Source: Quercus robur
Lineage: Eukaryota > Streptophyta > Magnoliopsida > Fagales > Fagaceae
NCBI RefSeq assembly: GCF_932294415.1
Contig: NC_065537.1
Location: forward strand, 3,658,001-3,722,000
Reading direction: 5' to 3'
DNA length: 64,000 nucleotides
This document shows positions 1-9,776 of this stretch, in pieces (the stretch's first letter is position 1; each line of letters begins with the position of its first letter). Both the position numbers and the translations under genes were made by a program. The notes beneath the pieces were generated by a model. That model saw nothing but the letters and a program-made list of their open reading frames with translations, was not told where the DNA came from and made no database searches.

Positions 1-216
1 AACAAGTAAGCAGGGATCTACGTAGACACTTACATAATATACTTAGACTGTCTCTTACATTACTCTGCTTCTCAAGGAGATAAACTGACTTAAGCATCGG
101 AGTCTCCCCCGGGACCCCAGGTGCCCTCTTATATTGTTGCTTTGAAACAGGTACTAACGGTCGTCTATACCAGTGATGAGGAGCATACTAACGAGTAGCA
201 GTTTTCTGCTTCATCA
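1..216 (+). mobile_element. 5' LTR, right part only, of a non-autonomous gypsy-like element
   Basis: This stretch matches about 6757-6975 almost base for base, apart from point differences and a few small indels. Both copies end in TTCATCA(GTT). The left part of this LTR lies before the window. In this copy the end is followed at once by a primer-binding-site-like sequence, which makes it the upstream LTR of a plus-strand element. Confidence 0.85.
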
Positions 217-219
217 GTT

Positions 220-239
220 TGGCGCTGTCTGTGGGGAAT
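220..239 (+). other. Primer-binding site of the LTR element
   Basis: TGGCGCTGTCTGTGGGGAAT follows the LTR end by about three bases. It starts with TGG, the complement of a tRNA CCA end, and is close to the TGGCGC-type sites seen in many plant gypsy elements. I did not assign the tRNA. Confidence 0.7.
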
Positions 240-302
240 GATTGAGTTGCAATTCTCTCAAGCAAGTCATCGTATCTCTACCAACAAAGTTCCTCGAGAC
301 AC

Positions 303-1396
303 ATGGACACCTCCACTTCATCACCTCTTATGGACCCAACTGTGATGGCTGAGCAAATCCTAACTCTGACAGCCAATGTCCAAGGGTTGATGAAGCAAAA
401 CACAGAATTCAAGCAAGAGGACGTCCCGAGAACCGATGTCGTCCTAAGAATAGCAACACTTCTCTGGTACAACGTAATTAGAATAATGACGAAGACCACA
501 ATCCAAGCAGCAGTAGAGCCACCTCTGAACAAACCAGGCAGACCACGCCCAATAAGGATCAGATGATGGAAGCCATGAGAAAAGAGCTGGATAAGGGCAA
601 AAGTGCCATGAAAGGGAAAAATACCGTAAACCTTGATGGCATGCTCAAGAGGAAAAACTCAGCTTCCACTGCCAAGGTACTCGAGTGTTCTCTTCCCCCC
701 AAGTTTAAACTTCCACAGTTGGAGGTCTATGATGGCACGAAAGTTCCTCTTGATCACATTGGTGCATTCAAGACAATCCTAAACCTTCAACAAACACCAG
801 ACGAGGTGGTATGCAAATCCTTTCCAACCACCCTAAGGGGGGCTGCAAGAGTGTGGTTCAGCAAGCTACCAGTGGCCTCAATTGATAACTTTGAGCAGTT
901 AAGCGACTCTTTAGTCCGCCATTTCATTGGGGGCCAATGCCATAAGAGGCCCACCTCACACTTGCTAATTGTGAAGCAACAGGAAGGGGAAACCCTGAGA
1001 GAGTATGTAAAACGCTTCAATAAAGCAGTGCTAGAAATTAATGAGGCAAACGATCAAGTGATAATGACGACCTTCCAAGCAGGGTTGAACAATCTTGACC
1101 TCGTCTTCTTTCTAGGGAAGACTCCGCCAACTACAATGACAGACCTCCTGTTCAAAGCCCAGGAGTACATAAACAGAGAGGATGCATTAACTGCGAATGG
1201 AGTAGATGGCAAGCGAAGGAAGGAAGAAATCAATGAGCTCCAACACAAAATGAAGAAGAAGAAGGATTGTTCCCCCAGTCAAAAGAATGACAATGAAAAT
1301 ACGGAGGCTCATAAAAGATCAACAAGTATTCTAGAAGAGGAACTTGTTACCTCAAATCACTTAACGGAAAACAGTTACCTCGTCCATGGAATGTAG
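303..1396 (+). pseudogene. gag polyprotein remnant of the LTR element
   Basis: A first frame begins at ATG 303 and covers about the N-terminal 40 residues. The main frame starts at 563 (277 codons, stop at 1394-1396), so a frameshift separates them. The main frame carries a Retrotrans_gag-type core at about residues 60-165: the AARVWFSKLP motif, the FEQLSDSLVRHF helix, and EGETLREYVKRFN. That core normally forms the capsid of Ty3/gypsy particles. The frame ends in a lysine-rich tail with no CCHC zinc knuckle. No protease, reverse transcriptase, RNase H or integrase follows before the 3' LTR, so the element could move only with help from an autonomous relative. The frameshift makes this copy unlikely to give a normal Gag. 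Confidence 0.85.
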
Positions 1397-1652
1397 AGCA
1401 CTTCAAGAGGTATTATCGCTAGTTAGATGACGTTTTCAATTTTCTTTCATCAAAATGTTTTCTAAACTAGAATGAATAAGGGGGCATTTTTCCCTACATG
1501 AATAAATGTAGTTCTCTTGAAAGATCTGAAAGTATTATTTACCACACAAAAAAAATCAAAAAGAAAGCCTATCATTGAAAGTATAACGAGAAAAACCAAG
1601 TAGACGATAAAAATCTCAATAAGAGTAAAATCATCACATAAGGTTCAATTTG
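1397..1652. other. Internal non-coding spacer of the LTR element
   Basis: AT-rich spacer between the gag stop and the 78-bp tandem repeats. No open frame or motif is recognised. Confidence 0.5.
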
Positions 1653-1886
1653 GACAAGTACAATCATAATTACGATCAAATTCTCAAAGCGAGAGTAAGT
1701 CATATGATTAAATTCTTATGGTTAAAAACCGACGAACACAATCATAATGACAATCAAATTCTCAAAGTGAGAGTAAGTCATATGATTAAATTTGCATGGT
1801 TAAAAACTGACGAACACAATCATAATGACGATCAAATTCTTAAAGCGAGAGTAAGTCATATGATTAAATTCGCATGGTTCAAAACC
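1653..1886 (+). repeat. Three 78-bp tandem repeats, open in one frame
   Basis: Copies start at 1653, 1731 and 1809, each with GACNA(A/C)..AATCATAAT and then AGAGTAAGTCATATGATTAAAT. The period is exactly 78 bp, a multiple of three, so the frame from about 1650 to 1904 repeats a 26-residue unit with the core SHMIKF.WLKTD. The copies differ at only a few positions. Minisatellites are common inside plant LTR elements. I see no evidence that this one is translated. Confidence 0.9.
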
Positions 1887-2106
1887 GACAAGCAGTTTTT
1901 CTAAAAAGGAAAACAAAAATCAAGGTGCGTGGGAAGCTTAAGAAAACTTCACATGCGCAACCAATGAAGAGAAGGCACGTGTCAATCACCTGACAAGAAA
2001 GATGCCTCACATTAAATGTGATGGGATGAGAATCTCAGGACACAAAGGGGAGATTGAACTGCCAAAAACCTTTCATATTTCTATGCTCGCCCAAACAAAG
2101 GACGAC
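1887..2106 (+). other. 3'-region-like segment upstream of an internal polypurine tract
   Basis: The segment is similar in layout to 6270-6430, which lies before the real 3' LTR. Both hold an 'ATTAA(A)TGTGATGGGA' block, then a stretch ending in a purine tract. Confidence 0.5.
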
Positions 2107-2767
2107 AAAGGAATAAAGGGGGCAACTGATCAATAGTGTAAAATGGTCGTTCATAAAGTGACCGTCATTACTAAGGAAGACCGTCATTACTAAAGATGAT
2201 CATAAGCACACATTAATGCTCAGATTTAAATTCCTTACTTAAACAACACAAGCATAATGGACGTACAACCTTTCCAACCACCAGCTCACAGCTGTTACAA
2301 TTATCTCAAGCTGACCATTACACAGCCATTACAGGACATTGAATGGGGAAGTTAAATGGCTATTAAACGAGCCATTTAACCCTCCAGCTCAACCATAACT
2401 AATGGTTAGCGATAAAATGCTCATCCATATTGCAAACCATCCATGTTAATGACGAGTAAAAGTATGGACGAGTGTAAGCGCATTAGTTCCAAATAGCATT
2501 TAATGTCCAAATTATAAATGAGCACGGAGCCGTTACTGCCGTCCAATTATGCACATTTAATGGCCGTTATAGACGTTAAAGGATTGAGGATAAATGGTCA
2601 TTATTAGGCCATAAATCCTCTAGCTGTGGTACAATGTTATAGAGGCCAGTAGACTAAGCATTTACTCACATAAAGGCTATATAAAGCTAGAAGAGACAAG
2701 CCCCAAATCGATGTCTTTATCTGCTTAGTGCTTTCTTTGGTACAGGATCTCCAGGTTGTCCATCGTA
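2107..2767 (+). mobile_element. Internal polypurine tract plus LTR-like segment
   Basis: AAAGGAATAAAGGGGGCAAC at 2107-2126 is nearly the polypurine tract found before the 3' LTR (AAGGAATAAGGGGGCAAC, 6432-6449). It is followed by TGATCAATAG, as expected for an LTR start. The segment shares short blocks with the 3' LTR, such as repeated ACCGTCATTA and CCGTTA runs, and has a TATA-like GGCTATATAAAG at about 2676, compared with GCTATATAAAG at about 6729. It looks like a diverged LTR of a related element inside the present one. No primer-binding site follows it. Confidence 0.55.
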
Positions 2768-3375
2768 CTGACGAGCATAAGCTTAGGTAGTCAATCTACA
2801 TCAAATCGTTGATACAGATTCTGCTGACGAGCATAAGCTCAGGTAGTCAATCTACATCGGACCAATGATACAAGTTCTACTGACGAGCATAAGCTCAGGT
2901 GGGAAACCTATAGGATACAAACTCTACTGACGAGCGCAAGCTCAAGTGGTCAACCTACACCAACTTTGAGATACAAACCCTACTGTCAAAGAGCAAATCT
3001 TTAGTAGCCAGTTTACATCAACACAGTGGTACTAATTGTATTGTCAAATCTTTAGTAGTCAGTTTACATCATCTCAAAACTACAAACTTCACTAACTAGC
3101 ATAAGTTCACACAACTAGTTCACAATATCTTTACAAAGCTTCAACAGCGTGTTTTCACCACAATTGTTGAACTTCACTGACGAGCATAAGTTCACGCAAC
3201 TAGTTCACAATATCTTTACAAAGCTTCAACAACATGTTTTCACCACAATTGATGGTACAAACTCAATTGGTAAGCTAAACTTTACGAACAAGCTTGAACT
3301 ATGTCTTTTATTGATGAGCTTAAATCTCAATATACATCATTCCAACTCTATTGACGAGTTTAAAGATGGTTAGCT
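2768..3375 (+). repeat. Array of irregular ~50-60 bp repeats around GACGAGCATAAG
   Basis: CTGACGAGCATAAGCTCAGGTAG-type units recur at about 2769, 2825, 2879 and 2928. Longer derivatives follow with AATCTTTAGTAG and AGTTTACATCA, and with GAGCATAAGTTCAC and ACTAGTTCACAATATC (about 3095 and 3180). The core also resembles the end of the flanking LTRs, so the array probably grew from LTR U5 sequence. Confidence 0.75.
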
Positions 3376-3652
3376 TATATTATCTCTATAAAGTTCTAAT
3401 AGCTTATTTGTAGCATGACAATGTTACCAACTCTATTGATCACATGACAAACCTCAAGGCTGTAAAATTCCTAAGGGAATGACACCAAGGTTCAAACAGC
3501 AAGCTTTAAAGCAAAAATCATGATAGCAAACAAAGCACGAAATGTAAAGGCTTCAAACAAAGAGGCAACCATTATTTTAAACAAAATAAGCCTTAGGGCA
3601 GTTAGTGTTGTCAAGCAAAATAAGCCTCAAAATAGGAGGCACCCATTGTTCA

Positions 3653-5901
3653 TAACTTTGAAAAAATGGAAATAAATATAATAAAAAGCTTAGCTTGCTT
3701 TGAAGGATGATCTGTAGATGCAATGACGGCCTGTCCATCAACACCCTCATCATTAGCATCACCTCCTCCACTAGCAGCAATCTTTGCCCCAACAGCAACT
3801 ATTTTAACTTCAACTTCAGCTTCAATATCAGTAAGAACATAAGAAACCTCTTCAGCAGCTTATCTCTCCTTCTCCTTGGCTTCATCAGCAATCATTTCTG
3901 TGTTCGCGACTTCAAAATCCAAAGCTGAGAGGTCAATGACTTCACCTTGGTGCTTTAACATCCACCTATAGAGAAGTTCAAAGCCCTTAAAGTACTAGGT
4001 GAACAGAAGATTGGATAAATGATCGAACTCTTGAAATTGAGCAATCACCCCGTCTCTGGCCTCAGCAATCCGAAGAAGAGCAGCTTGGAGTTCATCATCC
4101 TTCTAAGCAACAAGCTTCTTCTCAACCTTCAAGGCCTTTTTGAGCTCATCCGCCTTCTCCTTGGATTTCACGGCCTGGTCCATAGGTTCCACTAAGTCCT
4201 TCATCAGACGTGAGCTTTCAGCTTTAGCAGACTCAGCCTTAGATTGGGCGACGACCACTTTTTCCTCAATACTCAGATAGTCGGTCGTCAGTCAAAGGGA
4301 CTCACCAAGGACCTAGAAGACAAAGACATGGCCGAATCTTACATCTCCGCAAAATGAAATCCAAGGAAGTACTGAAGGAAAAAAAAAAAATACTTGCACC
4401 AACTTGTGGATATGACAACTAACGAGCTCATGAGAAGGTACAACAGAAAGGCCTCTTAGCTCTTTATTGGTGATGACGTTGTGGGCTTGGCCATCGGTAG
4501 TAACTGGGTCCTCCCAAACACTCTTCCCAGCCTTTCCTTTCCTTTTAGAACAAGTGATGGGAGGAGCAACGTCCGATGAAGGAAGTGCAGCCACCATCTC
4601 CGGAGAAGGGGTTGGGGAAACAAGAGCCTAGAACAAGGCTAAAGGGGTAGGCCCTTCAAACTTTCCTTCACAAAATTTTCGCCTCTTTGCATCAGGGGCC
4701 AGCAAAGACAGAGGCTTACTCTTTATGCTCTTCAGACAAGCGTACTTATCCTTGCTTTGCCTAGTTACCATCTCTGCAAAAGACAAACACTCGTCATTAT
4801 AAAGAGATTTTCTCGTCATAAGAAGTGTGTAATTGCTGATATAAGGAAAATTGCTTGTCATTTAAAAGTAAAAAAAAAAAAATGCTCCTTTCTTCGAGAG
4901 CAATTTTCTCCAGCACCAATTCGGAAGGTTCAGGTCCAAGACAACACTCATATAATCGACAAGCACCTACAAGACCCTTAAAATCCTCAGACGAGAGAGT
5001 AAGAGCAAACTCTAGAATAGCTTCAATGTGTCCTTGGTATCACTCCTTTAACTCAGGTCATTCAACAGCTGCAAAGAAAAATAAGAAAGAAGGTTAGAAA
5101 ACCAGAAACAAGCAAAATGAAAAGAAAATAGAAACAAGATGAGAAAAAGAGCGCACCAAGAGTGGGTATTTCCCATCTTCGCAATAACCTCGGGACCTCA
5201 CCCCAAAGGTCATTGCCCAATGTCTCAAATTCTCCAGACACAAAAAAGTAACGTGATTTCCAATCACGAAAAGAAGTAGGAAATTCATGGACTACCTTGG
5301 CCTGCTAATCCCAAGGAGGGAGTTCAAAGTACCCGTAGTGGGTAGAAGGCTTCAACTTATATAAAAACAAGAATTCATTTAGGGTGATCATCTCCCCGTC
5401 ATGAACATTGAACCATATGGCCATACAACTAACGACCGTTCTCCAGGCATTTGGAACAAGCTGCCCAAGAGCGATATTAAGAGTGAATAGAAGGTGGTGT
5501 ATGAAAGGGTGAATAGGAAACCTTAATCCATAGGAGAAAGTAGCCTCATAGAAGCTCACCTCCCCGTGAGCAAAGTTACAAGCTTTCTCACCAGTATAAG
5601 GCAACCTCGAGATGACTTCACCAGGAATTTGGAATCTTCCCCTAATGGATTCCAAATCCTTGCCATCTAAGAAACATTCCTCAGAAAGAGCATGGAATGG
5701 AGTAACAAACAAGGATGAAGAAGCTCGCAAAGAAGAGCGAGTACGCGAAGAAGGAGTCAAAGACTTGAGAAGTTTAGGAGGAATTGAAGGTTTCAAAGAA
5801 GAGGATGGCTTCATCAGAGTAATTTCAAAAACAAAATCGCTGCTAGAAAAGGAACTAGATTCGAACTCACCAACCCTAGCCTCGATTTCTCTATCACCCA
5901 T
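3653..5901 (-). pseudogene. Antisense multi-exon gene with Transposase_28-like and coiled-coil regions, decayed
   Basis: This gene reads against the host element. The likely start is the ATG at 5901. Exon 1 runs to about 5155 and encodes a Ser-rich N-terminus followed by a domain like Pfam Transposase_28 ('putative gypsy type transposon'): SRLPYTGEKACNF, then FPIHPFIHHLL and LGQLVPNAWRT. A TAG at about 5309-5307 interrupts it, but the same frame resumes with FPTSFRDWKSRYFF. Exon 2 follows a T-rich AG acceptor near 5070. Later exons give KRKGKAGKSVWED and HELVSCHIHKLVQ (4597-4394). An 81-bp intron with GT and T-rich AG ends (4393-4313) joins these to a Lys/Glu/Ala-rich coiled-coil stretch (about 4310-3653). 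I see at least five in-frame stops, so it is inactive here. The product's role is unknown. Antisense genes of this kind are known in plant LTR elements. Confidence 0.7.
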
Positions 5902-6431
5902 CTCTATGTGATAAGAGATCAAGGAATGATGAATCAAGGGGTAAAAATCAAGAAGCACTGGCCTAAAAGCAGCATAATCATAGGGAAGAAACGACCCAAC
6001 TTGAGGGTGTTTTCCACCAGACGTCTCAAGAAAACTCCTAATCTAGCAAAGAAGAAGGAAATAGAAGGACACTCGCATCGAACCAAAGACAAATCAACCA
6101 TAAATGAAGTCTAAGAAGGAGAATCTTATCGAGATTTTGAGAAGTAAGGAGTTTTGATACTTCAGACCTCAAATATGATTTTAGCTCAGAGAAAGGAAGG
6201 AAAAAGATGAAGAGTTTCTCTTTTCTCTAAAAAGGAAAGCTCGATTTATGGTGCCAAAAGCTCAAAAGCTCAAACCCTCACATGCACGACCAGGGCATGC
6301 GCTACACATGGCCCATACTTGACAAAAAATCACGTCTCTATTAATGTGATGGGACGAAAATTTTGGGAAGAGGAAAAGCAATCAAAAAACGCCAGAATTA
6401 TTCCTCTACTCGTCTTAAAGAAGGAATGACT
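5902..6431. other. Internal region between the antisense gene start and the polypurine tract
   Basis: No gene is seen. It contains the presumed upstream region of the antisense gene and a segment like 1923-2106. Confidence 0.5.
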
Positions 6432-6449
6432 AAGGAATAAGGGGGCAAC
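6432..6449 (+). other. Polypurine tract of the LTR element
   Basis: AAGGAATAAGGGGGCAAC stands directly before the TG that opens the 3' LTR. This is the expected primer site for plus-strand DNA synthesis. Confidence 0.7.
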
Positions 6450-6978
6450 TGAAGAGTAACATTTAATCAGCATACCTTTTGTAAATTTGGTCGTCTGTAA
6501 GATTGCAGACCATCAGTAAAATAGGTCACCAGTAACACTAATGACCGTTACACACGTTAATGATCCAGTCTTAAATCCTTTCCTTAACAAGGTCTGAACG
6601 TTACGGACTTCAAATAGCTAAGCTGACTGTTGTAAAACCGTTACAAGACTCTAAACAAGGATATAATAGCATTCAATAGGCGATTCAAAGCCTCCAACGT
6701 CTAGCACAATAAATGCCCCGAGCATTTATTCATAGACATGCTATATAAAGCAAACAACAAGAAGTAAGCAGGGATCTACGCAGACACTTACATAATATGT
6801 TCAGACTGTCTCTTACATTACTCTGTTTCTCAAAGAGATAAACTGACTTAAGCATTGAAGGCTCCCTGGGGACCCCAGGTGCCCTCTTACATTGTTTCTT
6901 TGAAACAAGTACTGATGATCGTCCATACCAATGACGATGAGCATACTGACGAGCAACAATTTTCCAGCTTCATCAGTT
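6450..6978 (+). mobile_element. 3' LTR of the non-autonomous gypsy-like element
   Basis: It begins with TGAAGAGTAA after the polypurine tract and ends TTCATCA(GTT) at 6975-6978. Its last ~220 bp match 1-216. A TATA-like GCTATATAAAG lies at about 6728. The target duplication cannot be tested because the other end is outside the window. Confidence 0.8.
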
Positions 6979-6982
6979 AGTA

Positions 6983-7024
6983 TCATATGATACGTGATAC
7001 GTATCGTATGATATGTATCATATT
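6983..7024. repeat. Palindromic (GATACGTATC)-type cluster beside the LTR
   Basis: A run of nested inverted units (TATCATATGATA, GATACGTATC, TATGATATGTATCATA) touches the 3' LTR end. It could form cruciform structures. GTACGATAC recurs at about 7080. Its role is unknown; it may be an older satellite or a hot target for insertion. Confidence 0.6.
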
Positions 7025-7345
7025 TTGTATAAACAGTTTTGTATTGTAAGGGTGTATCAAAAAGAAATGCTTATGAATCGTACGATACATTGAATTAGAC
7101 GGACCAATGATTTTAAGTTAGAGAGTGCTGGAGTGTAAGCAAAAAAAAAAAAAAAACCCTCTAAGTAAGCATCCATATGGTATTAAAAATTTATAAATAT
7201 ACAAAATTATTGTTTCTTAATACATTAGGATACAATCATCTATCAAAAAAAAAAAAAAAAAAAAAAAAAAAACAAACAAACAAACAAAATAATTATTGTT
7301 TTTATTTATAATAATAGGCTAGCTAGGATTTTTATTTTTTATGAA
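7025..7345. other. AT-rich intergenic DNA with long A-runs
   Basis: It holds poly-A runs at about 7141-7157 and 7244-7271, the second followed by a short CAAA repeat. Nothing coding is seen. Confidence 0.6.
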
Positions 7346-7745
7346 GTTAGAGCATTCACAATAGTGGTGCTTAAAAATTTAGTTTTTAGCACCTTAAAAA
7401 GGCACTTTATTTATTTTTAATTCTTCACTTTACAATATACCTAACATCAATTTTTCTATTTCTTTACTACTTCATTTAAAATAATATAAACAACTCATTA
7501 AAATAATAAGGAAAAGAGAGAATTTGAGTTTTTTAATTGAAGGAAGAGAGATAATCTTAATAAAATATTGTATTTTATTTTTAACAACTTCCCACAATCA
7601 ACTGATATTTATACCAATTTACTGTAGTTGCGAAAAGTTTACTTTTAGCTTCTCCAATAATATATGGTTTTTTAGTGGTAAAATAGTTTTATTTATTTAT
7701 TTATTTATTTTTGCTGCTAAAATACAATTACCATTGTAAATACTT
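7346..7745. mobile_element. Possible MITE with degenerate terminal inverted repeats
   Basis: The left end reads GAGCATTCACAATAGTGGTGC. The right end, around TACCATTGTAAATAC, reads on the other strand as GTATTTACAATGGTA. This resembles plant Harbinger-type MITE ends. The ends have decayed and I could not fix a target duplication. Confidence 0.4.
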
Positions 7746-8342
7746 TTATTATTTTTATTAAGTTTTTGGGTTGGATAGTTGCTAGTTGTGCTAGGTTGGC
7801 TAAATTGACTAGGTAGGAGAGGAGCCTTATGGTTTTAGAAGAGGGGCCAACTACAAAAATTAAAAATATCATAAGTATAAAAATAAATAAATTATTATTT
7901 TGGCACATATGTCCAACGTTTGATTTTAATTAATTTGAATATGTAAGTTAGAAATTATTAATTTAATTTATTTAGTTAACTTTGCTAAATATTGTTGCAT
8001 AAATAATGATTAAATTAGTCTTTAGTTGATTATTTTAAATTTATAATGAATATGTATTTTACATGTATATCTATAATATTTTTTATAAATTTTATTAGGC
8101 GCCTGTGTATCTTACAATACACAATACAAATAAATAAATAAAAAAAAAAAATCGATTTATAAGACGATTCACATTTTAACAACTATGAGTAACACTATTT
8201 ATTAAAGTCCCAACCATTAGTCAGTATTAAAAAGACAATATTTTTTATCAAACCAAAAAATGGTTTGATCATAAAATATTGCTGTTTTTTTAGACCGTGT
8301 TTAGTCAGTTGACTCATTGATTTATCCGTGTAAAATCAGATG
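7746..8342. other. AT-rich intergenic DNA
   Basis: No gene, RNA or clear element is seen. Short A/T runs and one AAAT microsatellite (about 8130-8145) are present. Confidence 0.6.
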
Positions 8343-8695
8343 TGAACCACCATTATCCAGCCAAACCCTTTTTTACTTCTTCTTCTTTCTTTATTTTTTT
8401 TTTTCTTTTTCTTTTTCTTTTTTTCTTTTCATGTGAAATGTGCGACTTTTTATTATTATTGTTTTTTGAGAAGAAGAATATGTTGCCTTTTATTCAAGGA
8501 CTGGAAAGTCAGTCAACAAAATAGAAAATAAATTTTGAACCACCATTTTCCAGCCAACCCTTTTTTACTTTTTTTTTTTTTTTTTTTTATGTGAAATGTG
8601 CAGCTTTTTTTATTTTATTGTTTTTTTGAGAAGAAGAATATGTTGCCTTTTATTCATCGGCTGAAAAGTCAGTCAACAAAATAGAAAATAAATCA
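8343..8695 (+). repeat. Two-copy tandem duplication of ~175-180 bp
   Basis: Both copies contain GAACCACCATT(A/T)TCCAGCCAA, a T-rich stretch, ATGTGAAATGTGC, GAGAAGAAGAATATGTTGCC and AAGTCAGTCAACAAAATAG in the same order (starts at about 8343 and 8537). They differ mainly in T-run lengths. Confidence 0.9.
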
Positions 8696-8718
8696 GGAGG
8701 AACAAACTTCATTCAAAC

Positions 8719-8995
8719 TTATAAAGAAAAAGAAAGTCTTGCTTTCTGAACTAAGGTGTGTGCAACAACATTACATTGCCTAATAATAGGAGAGAAAAAG
8801 TAAAAACTCTGTAAAGAGTTTGCATAAGACAAAATGTCTTTTATGTAAAGAGTTTGCATAAGACATACCACTTCCTCATAAGGACTTGATAATGGACTCT
8901 GAATCACCTTCAAAAACTGCCTGTTGAAAACTTGTTACAATGGCAAAAGCTACTGCTCGCCTAGCTGCCAACAGAAAAACGGCTATCCTTTTTTA
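8719..8995 (-). pseudogene. LINE RNase H domain fragment
   Basis: Read on the minus strand, the segment gives ARRAVAFAIV, then FEGDSESIIKSL, and after a frame change FYFFSPIIRQCNVVAHTLVQ. This is the C-terminal half of the plant LINE RNase H-like domain: an acidic EGDS motif, the SVI helix, then the N-x-VAH motif. A small duplication at about 8813-8867 (AAGAGTTTGCATAAGACA twice) causes the break. Only a scrap of the LINE remains. Confidence 0.7.
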
Positions 8996-9018
8996 AAGGG
9001 CTGTCCTTTGAAACTCTA

Positions 9019-9368
9019 TTGGCTACATCTCCTATTAAAAAAAATAACATGATTATATATTTTGAAAATCTAACCATTGGATTGCATATTCTTTATATCC
9101 TAACAGACATGTAAGATTTTGTGCCAATTAAATGTTATTTACACATGAATCTATAAACTTATTTTTTATGCATAATTTTAGACTACAAACACTTGAAATT
9201 TAAATATTTGATTGATGACATAGCTATTAATAATATTATTGAAATTTTGTAAGTATGGAGGATATAAGAAGAAAATTTAATTTAATGGTAGATTTGTCAA
9301 AATTTACATCCAATAAAAAGATATTGAATGAAATTGTAATCATTGGCTACAACCAATTTTGTAGCCAA
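9019..9368. mobile_element. MITE of a GGCTACAA-ended family, copy 1
   Basis: It begins TTGGCTAC and ends GTAGCCAA. Its interior matches copies at 15365-15742 and, inverted, 15749-16091, through blocks such as TTGATTGATGACATA and CCAATAAAAAGATATTGAAT. It is AT-rich and has no coding capacity. Confidence 0.7.
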
Positions 9369-9717
9369 ACTATAACCTTTATTTTGTTAAATTTGTATAA
9401 AATTTTATTTTTATGCAATTATCATTATCTATTTGTTATTTTTTGAAAAAATATTTTAAATTAAATGACAAAACGTAACTCATTGGCACTATATTAATTA
9501 TTGTTTCCACATAGCCAAACTCATCTATACATAAATATTATGCTAAATTTCTACTTAACCAACCAAATGCTTGAACAATCACTAACTTTACTATTTTTAT
9601 CTTAGATCACTAACATAAATAATACACTAAGTGTCTAACTGTTATTTAGTTTGGGCACGATTCTATGATTAGGGAGTGCAAGATTTCAGCTAGAGTGTAA
9701 AAAATATTTTTAATTGT
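9369..9717. other. AT-rich intergenic DNA
   Basis: Nothing coding or repetitive is recognised. Confidence 0.6.
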
Positions 9718-9718
9718 A

Positions 9719-9757
<39 letters not shown>

Positions 9758-9776
9758 CACACACACACACACACAC
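9718..9776. repeat. Compound microsatellite (AT)n(AG)n(AC)n
   Basis: Runs of AT, then AG, then AC dinucleotides follow directly on one another. Confidence 0.95.

Noticed and set aside
5612..6114. Plus-strand Lys/Glu-rich frames
   Set aside because: They are the opposite strand of the antisense gene's Ser-rich exon.
7244..7271. Long A-run as a polyadenylated retrocopy tail
   Set aside because: No coding sequence or target duplication lies before it.
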